A DNA stretch of 64,000 nt from Brassica napus (lineage: Eukaryota > Streptophyta > Magnoliopsida > Brassicales > Brassicaceae): positions 18,525-82,524 of the forward strand of contig NW_026016996.1 in assembly GCF_020379485.1 (NCBI RefSeq), written 5' to 3'. The notes beneath the pieces are model-generated. The model did not search any database. It worked only from the letters and a program-made list of their open reading frames with translations, and was not told the DNA's origin. Position 1 is the first letter of the stretch. Each line of letters opens with the position of its first letter. The position numbers and the translations under genes are program-made. Positions 1 through 10,303 of this stretch are shown in pieces.

Positions 1-828
1 TTTTAATTAGGAGAAAGAAATTACTTGAACAGATCTGGTTATAAACTGATGAACTAGATTGATGTTAATTATGTTACAACTCTAAGATCCATGAGATGAT
101 CTTGTTTCTTGATTGTTGAAGTTCAAAATGCAAACCTAGATAACTCATGATAGATTTTCTCTTGTTTGCGGTCAAATAATAACATTTGAGAAAAGACGTT
201 CCTACTTATTGGATATCAGACATGTTTGGTGTAGTTTGTTGTACTGTACTTCTGGGATTTTACTTTGAATTTCACTGAAGATTAAGCTACAGTGAATTGT
301 TATTGTGATGAATATGAAATCTAGGAAAACATGATCTCTAGCCATTTACATCTAGAATAAAAACTTGCACTAAGAAATTACACCATATAAATTGAGATGT
401 TATTTTGAAATTGGTGCTTTTACTGAAGATTAAGACTAACAGTTTTTCGCGCGAAAATATTTGATTTTCAGATTTTATAATCAATAGATTTGAGATGAAT
501 ACATACCATTGAATTGTTATGGTAGTGAATATGAAATCTAGGGAACATGATTTCTTACCATTTACACCGAAAATAAATACTTCCATCCAAAACAATGCAC
601 TAAATATCTATCATAATTCGAATTTGTGGATTCATAATATGATATGTAACCCTTAAAGCTTGCAATTCCTTATAAATTTTCTGCAAATTCCAGTGTATAT
701 AGACGAATCAAATGCATTGTTCATCATATTTAAAAAGTTATTTCTTGACAGTTTATTGAAATTTAATTGTAAGATATTGGTGCAATATGTATTCAAAAAT
801 TCTCCTAAATAAGTCATTGGCTTTGTAG
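1..828. other. No gene seen; short direct repeat
   Basis: I see no supported gene here. Two related stretches at about 280-365 and 505-600 share the words GAATATGAAATCTAGG and CATTTAC and look like a diverged direct duplication of roughly 225 bp. The stretch ends in TTTGTAG at 822-828, which reads as the splice acceptor of the FBD-type relic that follows, so part of it may be old intron. Confidence 0.5.
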
Positions 829-1538
829 ATCATAAAGGATCACCGTGGCCATTTGGAAAGATGCACAATCTACCATGACTCCCTCCAGTGTGAAGACGGG
901 GTGTTTGAGTCTTGGATTCAGTCACTGGTTAATGTGAAACACATCAAGCATCTCAAACTTGTAAACCTTTTTGACCATTTGAACCTATCACAGGATCCCA
1001 TGTCACACTTGACTTGCCTCCTAAGTCATTTTCCCACCCAGACCTCATATCTCTCTTCCTAGATGAGTACAACTTAGAAACTCCACATGCTTTTTACAGT
1101 TGCCGGAGTTTAAAGGATCTTAGTCTTATTAACGTCTCAGCCGAAACTGAAGTCTTTAATGCAGTCCTTGTGTCTTGCCCTTCTCTCGAAGTGCTTGCAC
1201 TAAAGATCAGTTGCCACAAAAAAGGGTTTCTGAAGATTGAAAACCACAACCTAAAGTTCTTATTTTTATCCTGCCTTGGGATAAAAGGCATTAACGTGTC
1301 TTCACCCAACCTAGATATCCTCTCCATTGAATATCTCTCGTGTAAGGAAGAGAACTTCTTCACTGCGAGCCCTAGGCTCCATTCTCATCGGAACTATTGG
1401 GCTGCAGGACAATGCCTTGCTCACACTAGCTATATTATATCATGCCCCCAGCAGGTATATATATATATTTCTTCTGTAGGCTTTTGTATTATTTTGATAT
1501 AGAAAGAAAGGTTGTCAATACTTGACATGTTTGACATT

Positions 1539-1578
<40 letters not shown>

Positions 1579-2646
1579 TATTAGGGAGAAGAAAGCATTG
1601 GGCATAAAGTCATGCTGAGCGGATTCACAGATTGTATGAAAATGTTGTCATTAATGTCGGTAAGTGTAGACTTAACAAATGCAAAAGAAGTTGAGATGCT
1701 CAGACAAGTGTTAGCTGCATGGCCTGTAGAAATGGGAGAACTTGAGATTGTATCTAAGGTACGTTCATTCTATGTTTTCAAATTAGAACTTTTTTTTGGT
1801 CCAATATGTGAATTCATTTCATGAGAAATGGCAAACTGATACAAGGAAATCCTTGGATCTCAAGCTGCTAACAAGAAAAATTCTACCTATGCATTCCCAA
1901 AAATATATTTTAAAAGACACATAGATAAGTAATTAGGTCTAATCTTGGTCATGTTCAAATTAGAACATGATCACATAATTTGCCTTTTTGTGCACAAATT
2001 TCATTAATTAAAGTCAGAGGCAGTTTGATTACAACTAGAAGTATGCTACAAGGAGACTTGTTCAAAGTAGAGAGATCCACGGATACTCTTCACTTGAATC
2101 CTTGAAACCACAGCTGGAAAGAGTTTCAAATAGTCTGAAACGTTGAAATACCCTAGTGAAAGGGTTTGTAAGAGGGGTGAGAAGCCGATTGAGCTTAAAT
2201 AGCCCATCAAATGAATGAGATCAGCTCTAATTTTCATAACGTTAATTTGCCTTAACAACTATATATCTAAGGAAGCGATGCATGTTTTCTTTTTTTTGCT
2301 TATCTAGAGTAACAATGATGCTATCAAAGAAAGTGAGTCTTCCATTGGAAAAACAAGGAACACGATTTGGGAAGAGACAAAACCGTTTCCCAATGCTGAG
2401 TTTCGTGTATATACGGTATGGTTGTCTAACTTTAGCGGTTCAGAGGAAGAGTTTGCATTAGCCTCGCGTGTGATAACGCATGGGACGGTAATCTGGAACA
2501 TGAAGATTAGACCATCGTCCTCTTCTACAACTAAGAAGTCAAAAATCAAAGCGGCAATAGCGAAGCTAAAGGAACTTCCAAAATGTCACAATTACTTTCG
2601 TATCACATGTTCTGATGAGGCTCTGGTTGAACCTAGCCTTTGGTAA
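829..2646 (+). pseudogene. F-box/LRR/FBD-type protein, 5'-truncated and frameshifted
   Basis: Relic of the large plant F-box/RNI/FBD family, whose intact members are substrate adaptors of SCF ubiquitin ligases. Reading starts after an acceptor at 828 and gives the family's strand/LRR region (words CEDGVFESWIQSLV, then FYSCRSLKDLSLINV and SCPSLEVLALKI). The frame changes between about 1010 and 1030, so the first two segments are not in one frame. A third segment (about 1612-1757) ends at a GT donor. After an intron to 2307 comes the FBD domain (words EFALASRVITHGTV and LKELPKCHNYFRI), ending at TAA 2644-2646. The N-terminal F-box exon is not visible upstream. The missing F-box and the frameshift argue for a pseudogene; the FBD exon itself is clean. 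Confidence 0.7.
1543..1575. repeat. (TA)n microsatellite
   Basis: Uninterrupted TA dinucleotide run of about 33 bp inside an intron-like part of the F-box/FBD relic. Confidence 0.9.
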
Positions 2647-3330
2647 TAGAGAAAGAGAACTCTTCAGAATTTAGATTAAATTATTGTTGTATTTCCTTTT
2701 TATGTTTAAATATTTGGGATATAATTTGGATGAACTTGACTTTTATTTGACTGTTGATTGAGTTATTAACTCATTGTCTTGTTTAGTTCTTGATTTGCTC
2801 AATATGCTTTGTTAAAAGGGGTTATTATATAATGAGTTGACCAATAATACCGATATGTGCGTTAAGATAGGTGTTAATATATACTATTTATGTAGATTAT
2901 CAGTGAGTTGCTTCCACTGACAAACATGGCTTTCATATTGTTTAGAAATGCTGTTAATGATGTCGAACCCAAAGGAAAGTAGTACTATCATGTGACACTA
3001 TTACTAATATGAATGTCATAGATAAAAAGTTGAGATATGTGGAAACATACCGAAATATTGGTAACAATATGCAGGTTACACCATTCCGGGAAGTTATAAT
3101 ATACTGTGAATCTGTGATTATAAGTTATTTTTACCTTACTACATGTGATATTGTATGACGGGAAATCTAACCATTTGCTGCTTAGCTGATTTATTTCCTC
3201 TACGTCTTCTCTGTTCAAAAACCCATAGTTGCTAATCAGACTATCAGAGCCGTCTTGAAATTTACAAAACCTTATACAATATAGAAATATTTTACCATAA
3301 AATAAATAATTATGCAAAATTTTATATGTT
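2647..3330. other. Spacer, no gene seen
   Basis: AT-rich spacer after the FBD relic. A 109-codon minus-strand open frame at 2988-3317 resembles nothing I recognise and has biased, low-complexity composition; I do not call it a gene. Confidence 0.5.
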
Positions 3331-3536
3331 ACTCTCTCCGTTTCATTTTAATTATCGTTTTAGACTTAAACATACAAATTAAGAAAACGTTTAATTTTGT
3401 ATATTTACTAGATAAAAATATCATTACCAATACAACTAACCACATTTCAACCAATAGAAAAATATATTAGAATATAAGTTTAATAAAATTTGCATTATAA
3501 CTATAAAACGACATTTATTTTGAAACGGAGGAAATA
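3331..3536. mobile_element. Stowaway-like (Tc1/mariner) MITE
   Basis: Non-autonomous DNA transposon of about 206 bp. The left end reads TA-CTCTCTCCGTTTCATTTT and the right end is its inverse (AAAATAAATGTCG side: TTTTGAAACGGAGGAAA-TA). The CTCCGTTTC terminal motif and TA target duplication are the Stowaway signature. Inner parts of the arms also pair (ATTATCGTTTTAG with CTATAAAACGACAT). There is no coding capacity. Confidence 0.8.
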
Positions 3537-4439
3537 TAACATTATTTAAAAAACTAAACAGTTTTTTTGTAAATTCATATTTACATATTTAATAAGTTTT
3601 ATACATAAATTATATTAGTTTAATATTTTTGATACTATATTTTTGATCAAATATTTAAAATATCTATTGTTATTTTAATTTTTGTTTTAAATGTAGGCTT
3701 TAGAAAAATAAAGACCCCATGCAAATATTTCTTACGCATGTACTCAGGACCGACACTGTTGATAACGTTTAGCACTATCATAAGAGAAGATCGATCTGCT
3801 ACAGATATTTTAAAGAGTAGCTAAACCTAAAAATCAATAAAAATACATATTTTGAAAATATGTGAAAACTGAAATTTATTGTAAATATAGATTTTTCTTC
3901 CTTTATTATATTTATTGTTTTATTATTGTCTAATTGTACAATGATATAAATAAATATAATTAAATAACACAATTAAGAATATTTAAAATGTATGCCCTTT
4001 TACAAAAAAAAAAGAAAGTATATTTAAGATGTAATTTAATATATTTCAAAATATCATTCGTCAATATAAAATAAATATTTAGGAAATTCTTTTAGTTAAA
4101 CTACATTAAAAATTACAAAAGAGAATTAAAATTATAATGATTATATATTTTAAAATTTAATGGATATTTTCCACCAATAGAGTTACTTAATATAGATTGG
4201 ATTCTCAAATTGATTTCTACATAAGACAATATTTATTTTAGTAGTAAAATATTTAGTATCTGATCACCTAATAGGACGATAATATTAAATAAATAAGGTT
4301 TTTTTAATCAAGAAACCTAAACATAATATACTTCAGTGTAAAAAAAAGTTGTAATTATCACGATAAAATCTTATAATAGTTAGGTTTCGGTCAAGATATC
4401 CTCAGGTTAAAAAGGGTTATGTATGCCATTGAACATATG
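3537..4439. other. AT-rich spacer, nothing recognised
   Basis: Very AT-rich DNA with no usable open frame and no terminal repeat that I could pair. Confidence 0.5.
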
Positions 4440-4600
4440 GAGGCTGGGGATCAGAGCTTAGGCGAATGATGAGACTCACATGTTCACCACAAACAACAAC
4501 ACCAGAAGAAAGACTTGGGAGTTTGATGTCGGTGCCTGCTGCCCCGAGCTGCAAAACCAGTCAAGCGCTTGATATAACCCCAAAAAAAAAAAATCTGCTA
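4440..4600 (-). other. Possible isolated exon fragment
   Basis: On the minus strand a segment of about 70 bp (roughly 4483-4550) is bounded by splice-like signals: TTTTGCAG before it and GTGAGT after it. It is relatively GC-rich for the neighbourhood and reads LGAAGTDIKLPSLSSGVVV in one frame. I do not recognise the source gene. It lies next to Copia LTR-like DNA and could be a captured or interrupted host exon. Low confidence. Confidence 0.25.
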
Positions 4601-4694
4601 ATGCTAGCATAATATGAAGTATTAGAAGAATTGAAGATGATGAATCAATGGGAAGAAGATGATGAAAGGAAATGTAAAAATTTATATTATTCAG

Positions 4695-4944
4695 CTCAAG
4701 TTCTGTAACTATATAATGTATCAATATATATAGTTAGTTGGTTAAGCGAAAGAAACTTAAACCATACTAAACCGGAACAACATTTAACCGGTATATAACT
4801 TGAATACCCCCCCCCCCCCCTCTCAAGTTCTGTAACTATATAATGTATCAATATATATAGTTAGTTGGTTAAGCGAAAGGAAACTTAAACCATACTAAAC
4901 CGGAACAACATTTAACCGGTATATAACTTGAATACCCCCCCCCC
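4695..4944 (-). repeat. Tandem duplicate of Copia polypurine tract/LTR edge
   Basis: Two copies of a unit of about 125 bp (4695-4820 and 4823-4944) differ by only a few bases. Each ends in a C-run (14 and 10 Cs) followed by TCTCAAG. On the minus strand this is a G-rich polypurine tract followed by LTR-like sequence, just downstream of the Copia RNase H relic at 4947-5240. It looks like a duplicated PPT/3'-LTR junction, with C-runs of different length. Confidence 0.6.
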
Positions 4945-4946
4945 TC

Positions 4947-5240
4947 TCAAGATGGAGCAAACAAATGGTGAAGACCTATCTTGAGTGTGAGCTGATGAAA
5001 CAGAGCAGGCTGCACCGCTTTAGTGAAGACATCCGCAAGTTGATGTGCAGACTTCACATGCATTGTCTTCAAGAATCCACTCTGCAGCTTCTCTCGAACA
5101 ACATGACAATCGATTTCAATATGCTTCGTCCGCTCATGATAAACCGGATTAGAGGCAATATGCAGAGCAGACTGGATATCACAATAGAGTGTTGCAGGAC
5201 CAGTAAGTGGACAGTGTAAGTCACGCAGTAAAGAAGCCAA
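4947..5240 (-). pseudogene. Copia polyprotein C-terminal (RNase H) fragment
   Basis: A 97-residue open frame matches the end of Ty1/Copia polyproteins: the RNase H tail with words LYCDIQSALHIASNPV, HERTKHIEIDCHVVREK and QLADVFTKAV. Protease, integrase and reverse transcriptase are absent. It ends next to the polypurine tract duplication on its 3' side. Upstream (right) it abuts Helitron helicase sequence, so it either inserted into that Helitron or was joined to it by deletion. Confidence 0.85.
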
Positions 5241-5289
5241 CCAAATTACAGAGCGTATATTGAAAAATTATGAAACATCCGCTTCATCT

Positions 5290-6606
5290 TTAGAGAAGTA
5301 AAATTACCTGGCCTCTTGAAAGTTTTACGCCTGTGATGCTCAATATCACCTGAAAGACATTCCCAAGTCTTCTCCCAAACATCCTCAGGCCCAAATAAAC
5401 TGTTGTTCATGAGCATCATAACAAATAATTGTCTTAGTTCAGCTCATGTGCTTTCATAGCTTATCCTCAGGATATCATCAATGTACTCTTGATCATCATC
5501 TAATAATCCTCGAGCATAACATGCATCTTTGTAGCTTGGATAAACAACACCTTCAAATGTTTTGATGTCATCATAACTCGTAGGACCTCTCACATAGTTC
5601 AACAGCACACGGAGATAATAAGCATGTTCTTGATTACGTGGAGCATAGTTGATTCGGAGAGGTAAAGAAGTTAGGAATCTGAGCATAGGTGAGAGTTTTA
5701 GCCAGATCATCAACTTTACACAAGTCAAACCATGCTAAGAACATTGTATTCTCAATGAGTTTACGACTGATCACTGCTTCCAGCTTGGCATTTTTTAAAA
5801 AAAAATAATAGTTTGTTTGCATGGTAGATGGAAATTAAGCTTCTCAACTGCAGTAGACCTATAATGAATGGGGGAACTTAAAAATTCTCCATGATCCTTC
5901 TGACGAAGAAACATATCTACACGTCCAAACAAAACAGATTTCATTAGTTTTTTTATATCATGCACTGATTCAAATAAATTCCGTTGTGTAGTTACAAAAG
6001 CAAAAAAAAATACGTGCAATCAAAGAACTCCTTGAATTCATTCCTTTTTCTTTGGTCCACTTCTCCTTCTGGAATACCAAGCGCCTCTGCAACCATGTGA
6101 TCTGGTGGTTCCACAGCTACTGTCACACGATCACTTCTTTTATTAATGTACTTAAATAAGTACTTTATAGAACCAGCCTAGTTGCACCATTCTACATTTA
6201 TATGAGCTCGATAACATAGAGATAGTTTCTTGTTATAAGGAATAACAAATCTGTTGTCACATTTCACCCCATTCTTCTCTACATAACGATATGTATCTTC
6301 TCTTCTACGGTAAATCGGAAATCCTTCTTTACTCACTTTTTTCTTCTCAGCAAATGATTTAGGGTAAAGCTTCGAACATTTCCCATTCTCCATGCAAGGA
6401 GAATTCATATTAGCAGCTCCACATGGTCCATGAATCATCATATCCTTAATGATATCGTACAACTCTGGCTCTTGAGACTTATCAGGAATCTCAGCTGAGA
6501 TGATCTTGTCAATATCATCTGTTGTCCGAAGCTTGGCCGTAGGATGCATAAATAAGAGAATGTGAGCATGTGGCAGCCCACGTTTCTGAAACTCAATCGT
6601 GTACAT
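5290..6606 (-). pseudogene. Helitron Rep/helicase (RepHel) relic
   Basis: The 6606-6178 piece contains the HUH endonuclease core: [14 protein letters not shown], with the His-x-His metal motif, and downstream HGPCGAAN and CSKLYPK. After a stop, the frame continues with FKYINKRSDRVTVAV (the Rep tyrosine region), then the spacer region before the helicase ([58 protein letters not shown]). LRQLFVMMLMNNSLFGPEDV is the last segment, near 5300-5440. Reading needs several frame changes between 5600 and 6020, and the helicase motor motifs (Walker A/B) are missing. Intact homologues nick and unwind DNA during Helitron transposition. Confidence 0.8.
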
Positions 6607-6752
6607 AGCTGCAACGATCAGAGATCAAACACTGGTTTTAACCAGTTTTTAATGTTGTTTATTATTAAGTCCACAAACAACATAACATGAATAACACTAA
6701 TCAAACTGTACAACTACCAAAAGGATACAAACAATATAAACACTCATAGTTT

Positions 6753-8873
6753 TTAAATTTTTACCTCTCTACCAGACATGATTGATGAACCATCAATAAC
6801 ATTAGTGATTGGCTCAGAATTTGACTCGATCTGAAGAATCTTATCCCCAGAACAAACTTGTGAAACGAGAAAGACATCTGATCCATTTGCAACATTTTCA
6901 GAACCAAGAGTGATACCAAAACACAGAGATTTACCAACTAAATCTTGAATAGGTTGAGGCAAATCTGTCGGATATTCAATCTGCATACTCAAAGATCAAT
7001 ATAAAAAAAACTTTAGTGACTCACTAAAACCACCATAATTAAACCAACAAAAAAATCAAATAGATAGTAACCTCATCATAGGAGCCATCCCAAAGTTCTT
7101 CAGCTTCACATCCGACTATGAGTTTACCAACTGAATCAAGCATTATCAGTTTGCAAGTACTTGTGTCATCTTTGACAACCATATGCAGTTTGCATCTGAT
7201 CAGGAAGATCATAATAAGTTCGGCTGAATTAACAATCTATATTAAAACATAATGGAGTACTTTAAAAACCAGGTTAAACTCACTTTGGTGCTACACTCGT
7301 GACCTTAGAATGACAAGATGTGCACCAGAACAATGGCTTTTCATTTGAAAACAAAATTCCACCTTCCTTAGATTTGAGTATTAAGGCTTTACTCTTACAA
7401 CTGTTATGGCCAAAGTAAAACCAGCTTCAATCTGTATCCATACATTCGATTGAGCAGATAATCTTGCAATCCTCCTCCTAAAAGCGCAAAGTAAAGATAG
7501 TTGTCAGAATTCAAAATATAAATATGATGGTAAATAAAATGAGCTAGGATTCAAGAACAAAACCACAGTTGCCATCATGATTTCGGAGATAGATTTGATA
7601 TCCACATTATTCCAATGAACAGTTTGGTTCTTTGTCAGACGCTTTTCTTTCTTTGTATCAGTAAGAGCAAGAGCAAACTCATTATTAGAGACCCTGAAAA
7701 ATATAAAAGGACCAACAAATTAAACAAAAAATGCAGTAAAATGGCCATGAAAATGATCCTGATATAGTATTTATGAATATTACCTCAGCTTTAAAGCAAG
7801 AGTTTCGGGCAATTCAGGATCGAGTTGGATAAGAGATGCATCAAATGCATTGGTTACTTGTACATCATCTATAAAACATAAGTATGGGATAATAACTTTA
7901 ATCAAGATCTATAAATATAGATCAATACACTTGAATAACATAGGTTCTAATTCGTAAAGTTTCTTTGTAAAAAACAATTTTCGCAAATCGGATCAAGCAC
8001 ACCATACTAGGATCATTTGACTTTTGGAGATGCTCTTCAAGCTGTTCTACATATTTTCCCCATAAACAACAGGCGATGCTTTGGCCACTGAAATTTAAAG
8101 TCCATAATATAGAGTTACAAAGAATATATATTTGATATAAATGATTGGAAAATAACGAATAGATAAGATTCACATACTTGATGTCAAGCAAGCGGAATTC
8201 AACTTTCTTCTTATCTTTTCCAGATACATGGACACTTTGAACGTCACGAAAACTGATCACTTGACCAATGACATCTGAAATATGCATGTTTCATATTAGT
8301 ATTTCATTTTGCTACAATAAAAATAGATGATTCATACACTAACCAATTAGGAAAGAAGTCTTGAGGGTTCCATTTCCAATCTCTTCAAAAATGGAGAATC
8401 TGAGAAAGTTATCATCACACTCATAAGAACTCGGTGATATCGAAGTGTCCTCAATGATAGACATCTTGTAGGTATGGTTTGTTGGCCGATACTGTCCCCC
8501 TGCTTGAGAGACTGAAAACGTCTCTATCAGTCGCCATTCACCAAGACTCAACTTGCGTTGAGTACGTTGAATGTAATTCATCTTACATGAACAGAGGATT
8601 TTTGCACCCTGAAACGTAAATATATACACAGATTAGTACACTAACATGAGAAACATATATTGACAAATAAATATTAATGTATCTCACTGTTTCATCTGCA
8701 AATATCAACTCAAGAGTATCTCCTCCATAGTTGGTTTTCTGTCTCCATGAATGAATCAACTTCACTTGGATGCACCATCCCTGTTTGTATGGCTTGATAG
8801 CTTTTAGCAAAGAAATACTCTTATTTTTAGACATGGCTGAAGGAAAATTAGTTGACGTCGAAGATAGTTTCAT
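6753..8873 (-). pseudogene. RPA70-like single-strand DNA-binding protein of a Helitron
   Basis: Multi-exon frame resembling replication protein A 70-kDa subunits carried by plant Helitrons. Exon 1 (from 8873) starts with the N-terminal region (LLKAIKPYKQGWCIQVKLIH). Further exons give OB-fold pieces (GQVISFRDVQSV; LFWCTSCHSKVTSVAPK of the C-terminal zinc-ribbon OB fold). The last exon ends near 6753. The zinc ribbon is degenerate: a stop interrupts it near 7427, and an expected Cys is replaced by His (YFGHNSC). The role in intact elements is thought to be protection of single-stranded transposition intermediates. It lies 5' of RepHel in the same element. Exon ends are approximate. Confidence 0.7.
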
Positions 8874-9030
8874 CGTTGGTATATATAGATGGTTAAATAT
8901 TTAGGGTATTGTAGTGAGTATATTCGGTGAAAACTATAATATATTGTGGATATTTATGATTCGGTTGTTATTCTTAATATATTGTGGATATTGATATATT
9001 TTTTATGAACGCAATAAATATAGGATATTA

Positions 9031-9345
9031 TGTATTAGTTGTTATTGAAAAATACAGAAAATTTCGTGATTAGTTAAGGGCAATTAGTTTTGATACGAAT
9101 TCAAAGAATATTCTATGTTGCAATCCTCAAGCAACTTTTTTTGAAAAAAATCGTTTGGATATTTTGTTAGTATCTCCATAAACCTTTAACGACTAATATT
9201 CTATGTATTAGTTGTTATGGAAAAATATAGAAGATTTCGGGATTAGTTAAGGGCAATTAGTTTTGATACGAATCCATAGAATATTCTATGTTGCAATCCT
9301 CAAGTAATTTTTTTTGAAAAAATCGTTTGGATATTTTGTTAGTCG
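9031..9345. repeat. 173-bp tandem duplication in the Helitron 5' region
   Basis: The segment starting TGTATTAGTTGTTATTG at 9031 recurs at 9204 with about 90 percent identity, including TTAAGGGCAATTAGTTTTG and CAATCCTCAAG. It is a two-copy tandem repeat in the non-coding leader between the Helitron 5' end and its RPA-like gene. Confidence 0.85.
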
Positions 9346-9886
9346 TTAAAGTTTGTTTCCAAAATGGAATAGGTTTCGAGATTTTAGTGGTTATTTGATT
9401 ACGGAATTGTATGGATATTGATGTCATTTAGTTAGGCATAATAACAACCTTGATTAAATATTAAATGTAACATTAGTTTTTAGTAATAGGTCCATTAGAT
9501 TCATTTTTTTTTTTTAAATCACACATGAATCAAGGTTGAGACTTCTCTTTTAATATATAAGATAGTTGATTTATATGGATTTTTGTGCATAATCTTTATT
9601 CCTAAAAAAGTCAATAATAAATCAATAATAAAGGAGAAAAATCGTATAAAAGATATGTAGCATGACGCAATGAGTAACGTCAAACGTGGATCCATAGGGG
9701 AGCTCGGGTGATGCAGTCAGGCTTAAATCCTCATATGGCAGGTAGAATTGTTGGCTGTAAAATTGTCTGTAATATTTATCATAGGTGTAATAGCGTAATT
9801 ATCCAATGGTAAAAAAAAATCAATAATAAAATGTTCAAGATTTACCCAAACATTTTTGTTTCATTTTTCACTTCAATATATAAGAG

Positions 9887-10100
9887 TTCACAAACCCTGG
9901 TGTGGTGGGTCACAATGAGATTCTAGAGATGTACAGAGACTACATCAACCCTGAGTTCAAATGGAAGCTAAAGTCATTATTGTGGCTCCAAGAAGTAACA
10001 ACGAGATGGATGCTTCTAAGCTCAAGAAAGAGTTCCCTGGGCTACTCTCAATGAAGAGTCTTTGATCAAGTATGCATTCGAACCAAACAAGAAAACCTAA
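9887..10100 (+). pseudogene. RHM1: RHM1 (UDP-rhamnose synthase) C-terminal relic
   Basis: In three frames this gives the carboxyl end of the plant rhamnose synthase family (UDP-glucose to UDP-rhamnose, cytosolic): NPGVVGHNEILEMYRDYINP, then KVIIVAPRSNNEMDASKLKK and FEPNKKT followed by TAA at 10098-10100. A deletion after the residues FKW removes about ten codons and shifts the frame, and another small deletion follows. No upstream epimerase/dehydratase domains remain. RHM1 is the gene preceding TPS1 in Arabidopsis, so this is best read as the last remnant of a syntenic copy lost by fractionation. The related bifunctional epimerase/reductase (NRS/ER) shares this C-terminus and cannot be excluded on sequence alone. 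Confidence 0.8.
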
Positions 10101-10303
10101 CGTGACAAGGGTTGTAGTACTAGAGCTTGCTTAGAAGTCGTGTTCCTGTGATCTCATTATTTTGTTCTTTGTTCATCACTTGCTCTACTCTTTATTATAT
10201 ATTAGATCAAAACCACTAAAGCAATCTGGTTAATGGTTACTTATTGTTACCAAACAATGACTTATTGAGTTACAAGAACTCTCATTTCACACGTTCTCAG
10301 ATT

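Larger units (their letters stand above)
5241..9562 (-). mobile_element. Autonomous-type Helitron remnant, 3' end lost
   Basis: Rolling-circle transposon on the minus strand. The 5' terminus is visible: read on the minus strand from 9562 it is TCTTATATATTAAAAGAGAA preceded by A, the usual Helitron start (A|TC). Downstream come an RPA70-like gene (8873-6753) and a RepHel relic (6606 to about 5290). The 3' hairpin and CTRR end are not found; the element runs into a Copia fragment. The coding parts carry stops and shifts, so it is dead as read. Exact left boundary uncertain. Confidence 0.75.

Noticed and set aside
2046..2258. 70-codon minus-strand frame inside the F-box relic
   Set aside because: Lies in an intron of the plus-strand relic. 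It has a faint LRR-like look but no recognisable motif, so I do not call it a captured gene.
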